This document shows, one piece after another, positions 1 to 10,308 of a stretch of DNA of 64,000 bases. Position 1 is the stretch's first letter. Every line of letters begins with the position of its first letter. The stretch is from NCBI RefSeq assembly GCF_003627215.1, contig NZ_CP032677.1:1431501-1495500 (forward strand), given 5' to 3'. A model generated the notes under the pieces. The model was not told where the DNA came from, searched no databases, and worked only from the letters and a program-made list of their open reading frames with translations. The position numbers were made by a program, and so were the translations under genes. The DNA comes from Pseudomonas sp. Leaf58 (GTDB lineage Bacteria; Pseudomonadota; Gammaproteobacteria; Pseudomonadales; Pseudomonadaceae).

Positions 1-279
1 GCCATCGAGTTCACCGGCTTGCGGCCGGGTGAGAAGCTCTATGAGGAACTGCTGATCGGTGACAATGTGATCGCCACCCGCCACCCGATGATCATGAGTG
101 CCGATGAAGATTTCCTGGCATGGGATGCGTTGAAAGACGCGTTGAGCCAGTTGTTGGCTGCCGCTGCAGCCGACGACTTCGTGCGGGTGCGGCAGTTGCT
201 GCGTGAAACGGTCATCGGTTATGCGCCGGAAGGGGAGATCGTCGACTGGATCTACCAGCAGCGGCGCCTGGAGCATTGA
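1..279 (+). CDS. wbpM: C-terminal end of a WbpM/CapD-type nucleotide-sugar dehydratase (5' part outside window)
   Basis: Frame 1 is open from the first base to the TGA at 277-279. It encodes the last 92 residues of a polysaccharide-biosynthesis SDR protein. The stretch TGLRPGEKLYEELL followed by a conserved H-P-x-I-M segment is the C-terminal signature of the membrane UDP-sugar 4,6-dehydratase family (WbpM, FlaA1, CapD), which makes the initiating sugar for O-antigen. In Pseudomonas this gene typically closes the O-antigen locus and lies next to comEA. Here comEA is about 41 kb further on, so the capsule locus sits between the two. Only the tail is visible, so the exact substrate cannot be judged. 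Confidence 0.85.
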   Translation, partial: AIEFTGLRPGEKLYEELLIGDNVIATRHPMIMSADEDFLAWDALKDALSQLLAAAAADDFVRVRQLLRETVIGYAPEGEIVDWIYQQRRLEH

Positions 280-683
280 GCGTCAGGCGATCACCGTTTT
301 AAATGTGCGGGCGGGCAGGCGGCGCGTTAGATGCCACCGGTGTCGCCGCTGCTAGCGGACAAGCCCCCCAAATGAGTGCGCAGGGTGTGGAAGGTGGCGA
401 TATGCTACCGCTGCACCCAGGCAATTTCATAACTTCAGCGCCATCCTGCCTTCATCCCAGGGTTTTCCCTCCCCCCCATCCCGCGTATCATCCGCTCAGA
501 CAAATCTGAAAAATCCCACGCCAGCCCCAGACCAAAAGTCTTGCGCCCTTGCGTGCACAGCAGCTTCAGATACCCAGACAATCATCAACAACGTACAACG
601 ACCGGCCAGATACAGGGCCAGGCCAGGCAAGCCGGCTGTCCGACGGATGGGATGGTGCCAGATGAGATTTGAAGGAATAGGTT
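280..683. other. Intergenic region before the polyketide synthase gene
   Basis: About 400 bases without a convincing gene; short open frames here have no family features. It must hold the promoter of the downstream synthase operon, but I see no strong sigma-70 or sigma-54 box. A GAAGGA ribosome binding site at 671-676 lies seven bases before the TTG start at 684. Confidence 0.5.
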
Positions 684-3600
684 TTGATCAAGCGTAGAAA
701 GGTTGCAATCGTTGGTTGTGCTTACCGTTTCCCGGGTTCTTCCAATGCCGGGTTCTGGCAAAACCTGATGGAAGGGCGCGACCTGGTGACCCAGGTCGAC
801 CCGTCGCGTTGGGACAAAAGCGAATTCCTGCACCCGGACAAGGCCAGCCCTGCAACCAGCTACACCTTCGCCTCCGGCACCCTCGGTGATATCAGTGCCT
901 TTGACGCGGGGTTCTTCAGCATCTCGCCACGCGAAGCGGCGATGATGGACCCGCAACAGCGCATTCTGCTTGAAATGTGCTGGGAAACCTTCGAGAACGC
1001 CGGGGTTAAACCGTCCACCCTGCGTGGCAGCAACTGCGGGGTGTACCTGGGTATCGCCGGTGTCGAGCAGTCTTACCGGGTGATCGAGGACCTGGCGAGC
1101 ATCGATGCCGCCACCGCCACCGGCAACACCATGAGCATCGCGGCCAACCGCTTGTCGTTCTTCTACGACCTGCGCGGGCCGAGCATGGCCATCGACACCG
1201 CCTGTTCGTCGTCGCTGGTGGCCTTCCACCAGGCCTGCCAGGCCATTCTCAGCGGGGATGTCGACCAGGCCGTGACCGGCGGCATCAGCCTGCACATGCA
1301 CCCGTTCGGTTTCATGATTTTCGCCAAGGCGACCATGCTGTCGCGCACCGGGCGCTGCCAGTCGTTCGACGAGAACGGCGACGGTTATGCCCGCTCCGAA
1401 GGCGGCGGCCTGTTCCTGCTCAAGGACTATGACCAGGCGCTGGCCGATGGCAACACCATTTTGGCGGTGGTCGCCGCCAGTGCGGTGAACACCGATGGGC
1501 GCAAGTCCAGCCTTACCCTGCCCAACGCCGAGGCCCAGGCGGCGCTGCTCAAGCGGGCCTACGCCCAGGCCGGCATCGCCCCCGAGCAGCTGGATTACCT
1601 GGAGGCCCATGGCACCGGTACCGCCGTGGGTGACCCGATAGAAACGCGCGCTATCGGCGAAGCGCTGGGCCAGGCGCGTGGCGCCGGCAACCCGCTGCCG
1701 ATCGGCTCGGTCAAGAGCAACCTCGGCCACCTGGAGGCGGCCTCCGGTGCGGCGGGCCTGATGAAGGCCTTGAGCTGCCTGGCCGAGCGCACTGTGCCCG
1801 CCACCATTGGCGTCCAGGCGCTTAACCCGAACATCGCCTTTGCCGACCTCAACCTGCAGGTGGTTACCGAACCCTTGCCGCTGAAGGCGCAAGGGCAACT
1901 GACCGTGGGCGTGAACTCGTTCGGCTTCGGTGGGGCCAACGCCCACGTCATCCTGCAGAGCCCCGAGCCGCAAGCAGCGCCGCCTGCCGCTGTAGGCGCG
2001 CAGCGGGTGCCGCTGCTGCTCAGCGCCAAGACCGAGCAGGGCCTGCGCGCCATGGCCGAACGCTTTGCCGCCTACCTGGCCGAACACCCCCAGGCCGATT
2101 ATTACGATGTCGCCTACCAGGCGATGTTCCGCCGCGATGCGCACAACCATCGCCTGCTGCTGGTCAGTGACAACGCTGCCGAAGCCGCGCAGGCGCTGGA
2201 TGACTATGCCCAGGACCCGACGCTCAGCGAATTGAGCGCAGTACTGGAAGCAGGCCAGGCACTGGAGGGCGCTTCGGCGCCGGTGTTCGTCTATTCCGGC
2301 AACGGTTCGCAGTGGCAGGGCATGGGCCAGGCGATGCTCGGCCAGCCGCTGTTCGCGGCGGCTGTGGATGAAGTGGACGCGCTGTTCCAGCCCCTGGCGG
2401 GCTATTCGCTGCGCGCCGAGCTGCTGGGCGACAACGGCGAAGGCCGCTATGCCCGTACCGAAATCGCCCAGCCGGCCTTGTTCGCCCTGCAAGTGGCGGT
2501 TACCCGGGTACTGGCTAGCGAAGGCATTCACCCGGTCGCGGTCATCGGCCACAGCGTCGGTGAAGTGGCCGCTGCCTGGGCCAGCGGGGCGCTGAGCCTG
2601 GAGGACGCCACCCAAGTCATCTACCACCGTAGCCGCCTGCAGGGCCTGACCCGCGGCAGCGGGCAGATGACCGCAGTAGGCTTGTCGGGCGAGGCCACTG
2701 CGCAGCTGATTGGCGAACTGAAACTGGACGGCCGCCTGGTGGTGGCCGGCGAAAACAGCGCCCGTGGCGCCACCGTTGCCGGTGAAGTCGACGCCCTGGC
2801 GCTGCTTGAAGAGGCCCTGGGCGAGCGCCAGGTGTTCGCCCGTCGCCTGGACCTGGACTACGCCTTCCACTCGCCGGCCATGAACCCTATCGAGCAAGCG
2901 GTAATCGCCGACCTCGCGCACATCCGCCCGCGCGCTACGCACATTCCGTTCTACTCCACCGTGGTTGGCGGCCAGCTGGACGGCGAGCGGCTCGACAGCC
3001 ACTACTGGTGGCAGAACATTCGCTTCCCGGTACTGTTCCAGGGGGCGCTGAATGCCTTGGTGCGCAGCGGCTTGAACCTGTTCGTCGAAGTGGGCCCGCA
3101 TGCGATCCTGCGCAGCTACGTCACCGATGTACTGGCCGAGTGCGAGCAAGCGGGGCAGGTGGTTGCCACCCTCAAGCGCAACGACCACAGCCCGCAGCTG
3201 CTGGAGCGCACGGTGACGCGCCTGCTGATTGCTGGCGTCGAGCCGCAGTGGCAGGCCCGCTTCCCGGTTGCCGGGCGGCCGGTGCGCCTGCCGAACTATG
3301 CCTGGCAGCGTGACCACTTCACCCTCCCAGTCAGTGCCGAAACCCTCAGCCCACTGGGCCGCCAGCGGGTGCACCCATTGCTCGGTTACCCGGTGCCCGA
3401 CCTGGCGCTGACCTGGGAAAACCGCCTGGACACGCAACTGTTCCCGACCCTGGGCGACCACAAGGTCGGCGAGTCGGTGCTGTTCCCGGGCGCGGGCTTC
3501 ACCGAACTGGCGTTGGCCGTGGCGCAACTGCACCAGCCGGGTGAGTTCGTCGACATCGAAGAGCTGGAAATCCACAACCCGCTGCTGCTGAGCAGCGACG

Positions 3601-6600
3601 CCAGCAAGAAGGTGCGCGTGCAGGTCGAAGAGGCCGACGGCACCCTGCGCATCACTTCACGCACCCTGGCGCAGCGCGAAGACTGGGTACAGCACGTGGT
3701 CGCACGGCTGCCGGGCGAAGCCCGTGGCGTGCTGCTGGGCGCCCGTGCACCGGCGCTGCCGGCACGCCCAGCCGACTTTACCGGCGAACAGCACCTGGCC
3801 TTGACCTGCGCCGTTGGCCTGAACTACGGCCCGGCCTACCAGACCGTGGCAGCCGCCTGGGTCGAAGCCGAGCGCGTGCTGGCCCAGCTGGCTGTGCCGG
3901 CTGCCATCGAGCACGAACTGGCCGGCCTGCACCTGCACCCAGCCCTGCTGGACGGTGCTTTCCAGCTGATCACCGAACTGCTGGCCAGCCGCCCGGGCCG
4001 TAACGACGGCCTGGCGTTCATCCCGGTCAAATTGGGGCGCATTGCCTTCACCAACGCCGGCGGCCTGCCGGTGCTGGCCGAAGTGCGCCAGCGCAAGCGC
4101 ACCGCGCACTCGCTGCTGGTCGACTTCACCCTGTTCGATGCCAGCGGCGCTGCCGTGTTGGCGATCAAGGACGCGCGCATGCGTGCCGTGCGCCTGCAGT
4201 ACGACCGCAGTGGCGATATCAAGCGCATGGGCCATGTGGGCCTGGCCGCACCGGGCAAAGTGCTGCCGCTGCAGCGCCATGCCGTGGCCCGCACGCCGCT
4301 GGCCGATGCCTTGCAGCGCCTGGCCGACGAGCCGGCGCAGGTGCGTTACCTGAATGAAGTGGAGCCGCTGCTGGACGTGCTGTGCGTCAGCTTTGTGCTC
4401 GATGCCGTCGAGCAGGCCGGTGGCCGCTTGAGTGCCGAGCAAGTCGCGCTGTGGTCGCAGGCCCAAGGCGACTTCCTAATGGCGCTGTTGCGCCACGCCG
4501 AGCAGGACGGCAGCTTGCTGCGCAGCGCCGACGGTGGTTGGCAGCTGGCCGACCTGGGCGAGCGCCCCGCGTCGGAGGCCATCTGGCAAGAGCTGTTCCA
4601 GAGCTACCCCGAGTATTTCCAGATTATCCATTCGGTGGGCCGCATTGGCCGTCACCTGCTGGCGCTGCTAGCGGGCGACCAGGCCTTCGACACCCTGCAA
4701 CCACGGGAAACCAGCGGTGCCAGCCTGGCGCGCCTGGTGCTGGGTGCGGCAGGGCAGCAGCAGGTGCTGGCCGGCATTGGCCAAACCCTGGCCGAGCGCC
4801 TGGCGCAACTGCCTGCCGGGCAGCGCCTGCGCGTGCTGGAAATCGGCTTTGGCGGTGCCTCGTTTGCCGAGCTGCTGTATGCCAGCCTGGATTTCGACCG
4901 CATCGACTACGCCTACTGCGTCGCCGAGCCAGAGCTGGAGCAACGCCTGCGCGACGATTGCCCAGCCTTGAACGTGCTTGGCCTGGAGCAACTGGCCGAA
5001 GCGGGTAGCTTCGATTGGGTACTGCTGCCCACCGACTTTGCCGCGCTTGGCGCTGTGGGCGATGCCCTGCGCCAGGCCAGCGCCCAGCTCAACCCGCATG
5101 GCCAACTGGCGCTGCTGGGGCAATACCCGGCGCGTTGGGTAGACTTTGTCTTCGGCAGCCAGCCTGGCTGGTGGCTGGCCGGCCCGCAGCAGGCGTTGTC
5201 GCGCCAGCAGGGCCCGGCGTTTTGGCAACATGAACTGCAACGCCACGGCCTGACTGGGTTGCGCACCGTCGATGCCTTGCCGGGTAGCGCCTGTGGCAGC
5301 TACTTGTTGCTGGCCGACAAGCCCGCAGCAGCCGGTGCTGGCGCCGGCGAAGTGGCGGTACAGCGCTGGGCCGTGCTGGCCGAAGCCGGGCAGGGCGCGG
5401 CCCTGGGCCTGGCCGAGCAACTGCGTGCACACGGCCAGCAGGTGGACCTGTTGCAGCCTGGCGATGCCCAGGCATTGGCGGCGCAATTGGGCGCCCTTGG
5501 CCAGGCACCCCAGCATGTACTGCACCTGGCCGGTTTCGACAGCCCCGCTGGCCTGGATGGCCAGGCTGAGCGCTGCCTGCAGGCTGCCGCGCTGGTGCAG
5601 GCGTGCGAGTCGCTGGCTATCGCCCCGCAGTGCTGGCTGTTCAGCCGTGGCGCTGCCGAACACCTGTATGGCGCTGACAGCGCTGCCGATGTCGCCGCCA
5701 TTGCCGATGCGGCGTTCTGGGGCTTCGGCCGCACCTTGGCCAACGAGTCGGCCAGCTGCCGTATCCGCCAGCTCGACCTGGCCTACGCAGCGCCCGTCGA
5801 GCTGGCAGTGCCGGCATTGCTGCACGCCGACAGCGAAACCGAACTGGCCCTGGATGCCGAAGGCCGCCGTTATGTACCGCGCCTGCGGGTGCTGGCCGAG
5901 CAACCCCGCCGGGTTGACGGCGCCGCGCAGTGGCTATGCCTGGGCTTTGACCTGCCAGGGCAGTTGCGCAACCTGCGCTGGGAAGTGCGCGAGCCGCGTC
6001 AACCGGCGCCGGACGAGCTGGACATCGCCGTGCGTGCCACCGGCCTGAACTTCCGTGACGTGATGTTCGCCCTGGGCCTGTTGTCGGACGAAGCGATCGA
6101 AAACGGCTTCTCCGGCCCCACCCTGGGCTTCGAGTTCGCCGGTGTGGTGCAAGGCAAAGGGGCCGACGTGCTGGGCGATTTCGCCCCGGGTGACCGTGTG
6201 GTCGGCTTTGGCCCGTGCAGCTTCGCCAACCGCCTGGTGACCAACGCCAACGCCGTGGCACACATCCCCGAGGGCATGTCGTTCGAGGCGGCAGCGACCA
6301 TTCCGAGTACCTTCTTCACCGTGTACTACGCGTTGCACCATCTGGCGCGCCTGGAACCTGGCGAGAAGGTGCTGATCCACGGTGCCGCTGGCGGCGTGGG
6401 CATTGCTGCAATCCAGATCGCCAAGTGGTTGGGCGCTGAAATTCACGCTACCGCAGGCAGCGACGAGAAGCGCGACTTCCTGCGCCTGCTGGGCGTAGAG
6501 CACGTGTACGACTCGCGTTCGCTGGCCTATGCCGACCAGGTGCTGGCGGCTACAGGCGGGCGTGGCGTGGACGTGGTGCTCAACTCGCTGGCTGGGGAAG

Positions 6601-8186
6601 CGATCAACCGTAACTTCCAGGTATTGAAGCCATTTGGCCGCTTCCTGGAGCTGGGCAAGCGCGATTTCTACCAGAACACGCGTATTGGCCTGCGCCCGTT
6701 CCGCAACAACATCAGCTACTTCGGTATCGATGCCGACCAGCTGATGAGCGAGCGCCCGCAACTTACCCGCCGCCTGTTCGCCGAAATGATGGCGCTGTTC
6801 GCCCAGGGCATCCTGCACCCGCTGCCGTTCCGCGAATTCGACGCCAACCAGGTGGTCGAAGCCTACCGCTACATGCAGCAGGCGCGGCAGATTGGCAAGG
6901 TGGTGGTGACCTACGCCAACCCCATCGAGAATACCGTCGACACCCGCCTACAGCCGGCGCGGGCGCTGCAGCTTGCCGCCGACGCCAGCTACCTGGTCAC
7001 CGGTGGCCTGGGTGGCTTTGGCCTGCGCACGGCGCAATGGCTGATCGACAAGGGCGCCCGCCACCTGGTGCTGCTGGGCCGCCGCGGCCCGGCCAGTGCC
7101 GAAGCCCAGCCGCAGCTGGCGCTGTGGCAGGCGCAGGGCATCGATGTACAGGCCGTGGCCTGCGACATTACCGACCGTGAGCAATTGCGCGCGGTCTTCG
7201 AGCGCATTGCCGCCAGCCCTTGGCCGCTGCGTGGCCTGGTGCATGCGGCGACGGTGATTGACGACGGGCTGATCCGCAACCTCGAAGCCGACCAGTTGCG
7301 CCGCGTGCTCGAACCCAAGGCCAAAGGTGCGCAATACCTGCATGAACTGGCCCAGGGCCTGGCGCTGGACTTCTTCGTGATGTTCTCCTCGGCGACCACC
7401 TTGTTCGGCAACCCCGGCCAGGCCAACTACGTAGCGGCCAACCACTGGCTGGAAGCCCTTGCGCGGCACCGTCGTGCCCAAGGGCAGGCGGCCACGGCGG
7501 TGCTGTGGGGGGCGATCGACGATGTCGGCTTCCTGGCGCGCAATAGCCAGATCAAGGACGCCCTGCAAAGCCGCATGGGCGGCGCCGCGCTGCGGGCCGA
7601 GGCGGCCCTGGCGCAGCTCGAAGCCATGCTGCTGGACGGCGACAACGGCCACGGCGTGTTGGAGCTGGACTTCAAGGCGCTGTCGCGCTTCCTGCCAAGC
7701 GCCAGCACGCCGCGTTTCGCCGAACTGGCCCGCGCCCATGGCGGCGACCAGGAAGACGAAGGCAACAGCGAGGATATCCAGCGCATGCTGGCGGAAATGG
7801 ACGACGCCGAGTTGCTGCAGCGCTTTGCCGAAATGCTCAAGCACGAGGTGTGCGAGATTCTGCGCCTGCCGCCGGCACGCCTGGATGCCCAGCGCCCGCT
7901 GCAGGAACTGGGGCTCGACTCGTTGATGAGCGTGGAATTGGTGGTGGCCCTGGAAGAGCGTTTCGGCATCCGCCTACCGGTGATGGAGCTGAGCGACAGT
8001 TCCAGCATCGACAAGCTTGCCGCGCGGTTGTTGGAACTGCTGCGCGGTGAAGGGGGCAGCCATGAAGACCAGCTGGCGCAGAATGTGCTTGCCCGTCATG
8101 GCAGCGAACACAGCGCCGAAGACTTGGCGCAGTTGAACGCTGCCCTGGCCGACACCAGCACGGCCCCCAACCGATTGATTGACTAA
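684..8186 (+). CDS. rkpA: Iterative highly reducing type I polyketide/fatty-acid synthase, RkpA-like
   Basis: A 2,500-residue multidomain synthase that should build and fully reduce a long acyl chain on its own carrier protein. Visible domains in order: ketosynthase (about 5-430; Cys174 in DTACSSS, EAHGTGT, NLGH), acyltransferase (about 500-830; Ser624 in GHSVGE), dehydratase (about 895-1180; His926 in the HxxxGxxxxP motif, Asp1090), a methyltransferase-like region (about 1250-1500; motif I-like VLEIGFGG near 1386), enoyl reductase (about 1730-2060; GAAGGVG near 1900), ketoreductase (about 2100-2300; TGGLGGFG from 2106, SS and NYVAAN) and carrier protein (Ser2413 in LGLDSL). No thioesterase is present, so release probably falls to the next gene's enzyme. 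Start is TTG with GAAGGA upstream. The layout matches rhizobial RkpA, which serves capsule (K-antigen) production. Cyanobacterial or secondary-metabolite reducing PKSs are the alternative, but capsule genes surround it. Confidence 0.88.
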   Translation: MIKRRKVAIVGCAYRFPGSSNAGFWQNLMEGRDLVTQVDPSRWDKSEFLHPDKASPATSYTFASGTLGDISAFDAGFFSISPREAAMMDPQQRILLEMCWETFENAGVKPSTLRGSNCGVYLGIAGVEQSYRVIEDLASIDAATATGNTMSIAANRLSFFYDLRGPSMAIDTACSSSLVAFHQACQAILSGDVDQAVTGGISLHMHPFGFMIFAKATMLSRTGRCQSFDENGDGYARSEGGGLFLLKDYDQALADGNTILAVVAASAVNTDGRKSSLTLPNAEAQAALLKRAYAQAGIAPEQLDYLEAHGTGTAVGDPIETRAIGEALGQARGAGNPLPIGSVKSNLGHLEAASGAAGLMKALSCLAERTVPATIGVQALNPNIAFADLNLQVVTEPLPLKAQGQLTVGVNSFGFGGANAHVILQSPEPQAAPPAAVGAQRVPLLLSAKTEQGLRAMAERFAAYLAEHPQADYYDVAYQAMFRRDAHNHRLLLVSDNAAEAAQALDDYAQDPTLSELSAVLEAGQALEGASAPVFVYSGNGSQWQGMGQAMLGQPLFAAAVDEVDALFQPLAGYSLRAELLGDNGEGRYARTEIAQPALFALQVAVTRVLASEGIHPVAVIGHSVGEVAAAWASGALSLEDATQVIYHRSRLQGLTRGSGQMTAVGLSGEATAQLIGELKLDGRLVVAGENSARGATVAGEVDALALLEEALGERQVFARRLDLDYAFHSPAMNPIEQAVIADLAHIRPRATHIPFYSTVVGGQLDGERLDSHYWWQNIRFPVLFQGALNALVRSGLNLFVEVGPHAILRSYVTDVLAECEQAGQVVATLKRNDHSPQLLERTVTRLLIAGVEPQWQARFPVAGRPVRLPNYAWQRDHFTLPVSAETLSPLGRQRVHPLLGYPVPDLALTWENRLDTQLFPTLGDHKVGESVLFPGAGFTELALAVAQLHQPGEFVDIEELEIHNPLLLSSDASKKVRVQVEEADGTLRITSRTLAQREDWVQHVVARLPGEARGVLLGARAPALPARPADFTGEQHLALTCAVGLNYGPAYQTVAAAWVEAERVLAQLAVPAAIEHELAGLHLHPALLDGAFQLITELLASRPGRNDGLAFIPVKLGRIAFTNAGGLPVLAEVRQRKRTAHSLLVDFTLFDASGAAVLAIKDARMRAVRLQYDRSGDIKRMGHVGLAAPGKVLPLQRHAVARTPLADALQRLADEPAQVRYLNEVEPLLDVLCVSFVLDAVEQAGGRLSAEQVALWSQAQGDFLMALLRHAEQDGSLLRSADGGWQLADLGERPASEAIWQELFQSYPEYFQIIHSVGRIGRHLLALLAGDQAFDTLQPRETSGASLARLVLGAAGQQQVLAGIGQTLAERLAQLPAGQRLRVLEIGFGGASFAELLYASLDFDRIDYAYCVAEPELEQRLRDDCPALNVLGLEQLAEAGSFDWVLLPTDFAALGAVGDALRQASAQLNPHGQLALLGQYPARWVDFVFGSQPGWWLAGPQQALSRQQGPAFWQHELQRHGLTGLRTVDALPGSACGSYLLLADKPAAAGAGAGEVAVQRWAVLAEAGQGAALGLAEQLRAHGQQVDLLQPGDAQALAAQLGALGQAPQHVLHLAGFDSPAGLDGQAERCLQAAALVQACESLAIAPQCWLFSRGAAEHLYGADSAADVAAIADAAFWGFGRTLANESASCRIRQLDLAYAAPVELAVPALLHADSETELALDAEGRRYVPRLRVLAEQPRRVDGAAQWLCLGFDLPGQLRNLRWEVREPRQPAPDELDIAVRATGLNFRDVMFALGLLSDEAIENGFSGPTLGFEFAGVVQGKGADVLGDFAPGDRVVGFGPCSFANRLVTNANAVAHIPEGMSFEAAATIPSTFFTVYYALHHLARLEPGEKVLIHGAAGGVGIAAIQIAKWLGAEIHATAGSDEKRDFLRLLGVEHVYDSRSLAYADQVLAATGGRGVDVVLNSLAGEAINRNFQVLKPFGRFLELGKRDFYQNTRIGLRPFRNNISYFGIDADQLMSERPQLTRRLFAEMMALFAQGILHPLPFREFDANQVVEAYRYMQQARQIGKVVVTYANPIENTVDTRLQPARALQLAADASYLVTGGLGGFGLRTAQWLIDKGARHLVLLGRRGPASAEAQPQLALWQAQGIDVQAVACDITDREQLRAVFERIAASPWPLRGLVHAATVIDDGLIRNLEADQLRRVLEPKAKGAQYLHELAQGLALDFFVMFSSATTLFGNPGQANYVAANHWLEALARHRRAQGQAATAVLWGAIDDVGFLARNSQIKDALQSRMGGAALRAEAALAQLEAMLLDGDNGHGVLELDFKALSRFLPSASTPRFAELARAHGGDQEDEGNSEDIQRMLAEMDDAELLQRFAEMLKHEVCEILRLPPARLDAQRPLQELGLDSLMSVELVVALEERFGIRLPVMELSDSSSIDKLAARLLELLRGEGGSHEDQLAQNVLARHGSEHSAEDLAQLNAALADTSTAPNRLID

Positions 8187-8195
8187 GAGCGCTAG

Positions 8196-9548
8196 ATGAC
8201 AGCCAGAACCCCGACCGGCCTTGGTGGCGATACCAAGCAACGCCTCATCCAGCAAGCCTTGGCACGTCGCCGCCATGTTGCTGCCGAGGGCGTCGAGGGC
8301 GCCACCCTGGAGCAGGTGCAGCAGGCTGCCCTGAAGGTGCCCGAGGCGTTTTATCGGTTTGACCAGCACCCGGGTTACCAGCAACTGCGGGTTATCCAGC
8401 AGGGTGCGCAGCGGTTGGGGCTGAGCAACCCGTTCTTCCGCCTGCACCAAGGCACTGCGGGTGCACAGACGCAGATTGGTGAGCGCGAATACCTTAACTT
8501 TGCCAGTTACAACTACCTGGGTTACTCCGGCCACCCGCGTGTGGCCGAAGCGGCCAAGGCGGCGATTGACCGGTACGGCACATCGGTGTCGGCCAGCCGC
8601 CCGGTTTCTGGCGACCGCCCGCTGCACCGTGAGCTGGAGCGTGAACTGGCCAGCCTGTATGACGTGGACGATGCGGTGGTGATGGTGAGTGGTCACGCTA
8701 CCAATGTCACGACCATCGGCTACCTGTTCGGGCCGCGCGACTTGGTGGTGCATGACGAACTGATCCATAACAGCGTACTGCAGGGTATTCAGCTGTCGGG
8801 TGCCCGGCGTTTGAGTTTCGCCCACAACGACTGGCAGGCGCTGGACCGTTTGCTGGGCGAGCAGCGCCAGCACTTCGAGCGGGTGCTGGTGGTGGTGGAA
8901 GGCATCTACAGCATGGACGGCGACTACCCCGAGCTGCCCCGGTTCGTTGAGCTTAGAAACAAGTACAAAGTGTTTTTGATGGTGGATGAAGCGCATTCGC
9001 TGGGCGTGATGGGGGCGACGGGTAAAGGTATCCGTGAGCACTTTGGCCTGGCGGGTAATGATGTTGATATCTGGATGGGGACGTTGAGCAAGACCCTGGC
9101 CAGTTGCGGCGGTTACATCGCGGGCAGCACGGCGCTGATCGAGCATTTGAAGTTTTTGGCGCCCGGTTTTCTGTACAGCGTCGGCATGCCGCCGGCGGTT
9201 ACGGCTGCTGCGTTGGCGGCGGTGAAATTGTTGGCCAACGACAGCGAGCGAGTGGCCCAGGTGCAGGCGCGGGGTGAGTTGTTCCTGCGCCTTGCCCGCG
9301 AGGCGGGCTTGGACACGGCGACCAGTACCGGGTTGGCGGTGATACCGGTGATTACTGGCAGCTCGTTCAAGGCCGGGCGGTTGTCCAGTGCGCTGTTCGA
9401 GCGTGGCATCAATGCCCAGCCGATTTTGTACCCAGCGGTGCCGGAGCAGTCTGCGCGGGTGCGGTTTTTTGTGTCTTGCGAGCATACCGAAGAGCAGATT
9501 CGGCATACCGTGGCGGTGGTGGCGGAGGAAGTGGCGCGGTTGGGGTGA
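8196..9548 (+). CDS. rkpG: Alpha-oxoamine synthase (AONS/serine-palmitoyltransferase family), RkpG-like
   Basis: A 450-residue PLP enzyme that condenses an acyl thioester with an amino acid, with loss of CO2, to give an amino ketone. Lys299 in GTLSKTLAS is the Schiff-base lysine, and Asp264/His267 in VDEAHSLG contact the cofactor. The first 60 or so residues form an extension absent from BioF (about 384 aa), as in PKS-associated family members. It starts nine bases after the synthase stop and has no thioesterase competitor, so it is the likely off-loading enzyme for the acyl chain. Serine as amino donor would give a 3-ketosphinganine-like product; donor identity is inferred, not visible. BioF itself is unlikely because no biotin gene is nearby. 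Confidence 0.85.
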   Translation: MTARTPTGLGGDTKQRLIQQALARRRHVAAEGVEGATLEQVQQAALKVPEAFYRFDQHPGYQQLRVIQQGAQRLGLSNPFFRLHQGTAGAQTQIGEREYLNFASYNYLGYSGHPRVAEAAKAAIDRYGTSVSASRPVSGDRPLHRELERELASLYDVDDAVVMVSGHATNVTTIGYLFGPRDLVVHDELIHNSVLQGIQLSGARRLSFAHNDWQALDRLLGEQRQHFERVLVVVEGIYSMDGDYPELPRFVELRNKYKVFLMVDEAHSLGVMGATGKGIREHFGLAGNDVDIWMGTLSKTLASCGGYIAGSTALIEHLKFLAPGFLYSVGMPPAVTAAALAAVKLLANDSERVAQVQARGELFLRLAREAGLDTATSTGLAVIPVITGSSFKAGRLSSALFERGINAQPILYPAVPEQSARVRFFVSCEHTEEQIRHTVAVVAEEVARLG

Positions 9549-9602
9549 GGGTTGGGTTTAGGTGAACTTGGCTCTACTTTTTTAGGGGCCGGGTGGGTCT
9601 GA

Positions 9603-9668
9603 CTTGAGTGTTGTGTGGTTGCTAGGTGTGTCTGGCTTGAGTGTTGTGTGGTTGCTAGGTGTGTCTGG
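9603..9668. repeat. 33-bp direct repeat, two copies
   Basis: Two adjacent, essentially identical 33-bp units begin at 9603 and 9636 (starting cttgagtgttgtg), just after the alpha-oxoamine synthase gene and before the REP array. A third partial copy leads into the first REP. Probably a slippage or duplication product at the array edge. Confidence 0.75.
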
Positions 9669-9675
9669 CTTGGGT

Positions 9676-10225
9676 TATGTGGGGCTGCTGACATCGGGCG
9701 CCGCCCGCGCGGCGCTTCGCGGGGCAAGCCCGCTCCCACATCTGTTTCGGGCCAGTTATTCCTGTGCCCAATGGGTTGCAGCCTGGGTGCATGGCTGAAG
9801 ATTGATGAAGAGCAGTCGCGCAACCTTCGACATCGCGCGCAACCTTCGACATCGAATGGAACAAACAAGGCGGACAGAGGTGAATCCACAGGAGTAACTG
9901 GCCCGAAACAGATGTGGGAGCGGGCTTGCCCCGCGAAGCGCCGCGCGGGCGGCGCCGATGTCAGCAGCCCCACAACACCCAAGCCCACATCTGTTTCCGG
10001 CCAGTTATTCCTGTGCCCAATGGGTTGCAGCCTGAGTGCATGGCTGAAGATTGATGAAGAGCAGTCGCGCAACCTTCGACATCGAATGGAACAAACAAGG
10101 CGGACAGAGGTGAATCCACAGGAGTAACTGGCCCGAAACAGATGTGGGAGCGGGCTTGCCCCGCGAAGCGCCGCGCGGGCGGCGCCCGATGTCAGCAGCC
10201 CCACAACACCCAAGCCAGGCACACC
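9676..10225. repeat. REP array, left part (230-bp tandem units)
   Basis: Pseudomonas REP elements (core gcgaagcgccgcgcgggcgg and its inverse) in inverted pairs, within units that repeat every 230 bp; the mark gcccgaaacagatgtggg occurs at 9901 and 10131. The open frames across it are repeat artefacts. The array lies at the convergent end of the synthase operon and the minus-strand capsule operon, where REP hairpins could stop read-through. Confidence 0.9.
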
Positions 10226-10308
10226 AGAGCCCCACAAAACCAATGCCTTTAAAAAACCGCAGGGCCAAGCTCATCAGATTCGAGGGCCTTGTTTAGCAAT
10301 ACACTCCC

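Noticed and set aside
585..3575. 996-codon open frame on the minus strand opposite the synthase gene
   Set aside because: It is a high-GC shadow of the ketosynthase/acyltransferase region with no domain signature; the plus strand has clear catalytic motifs.
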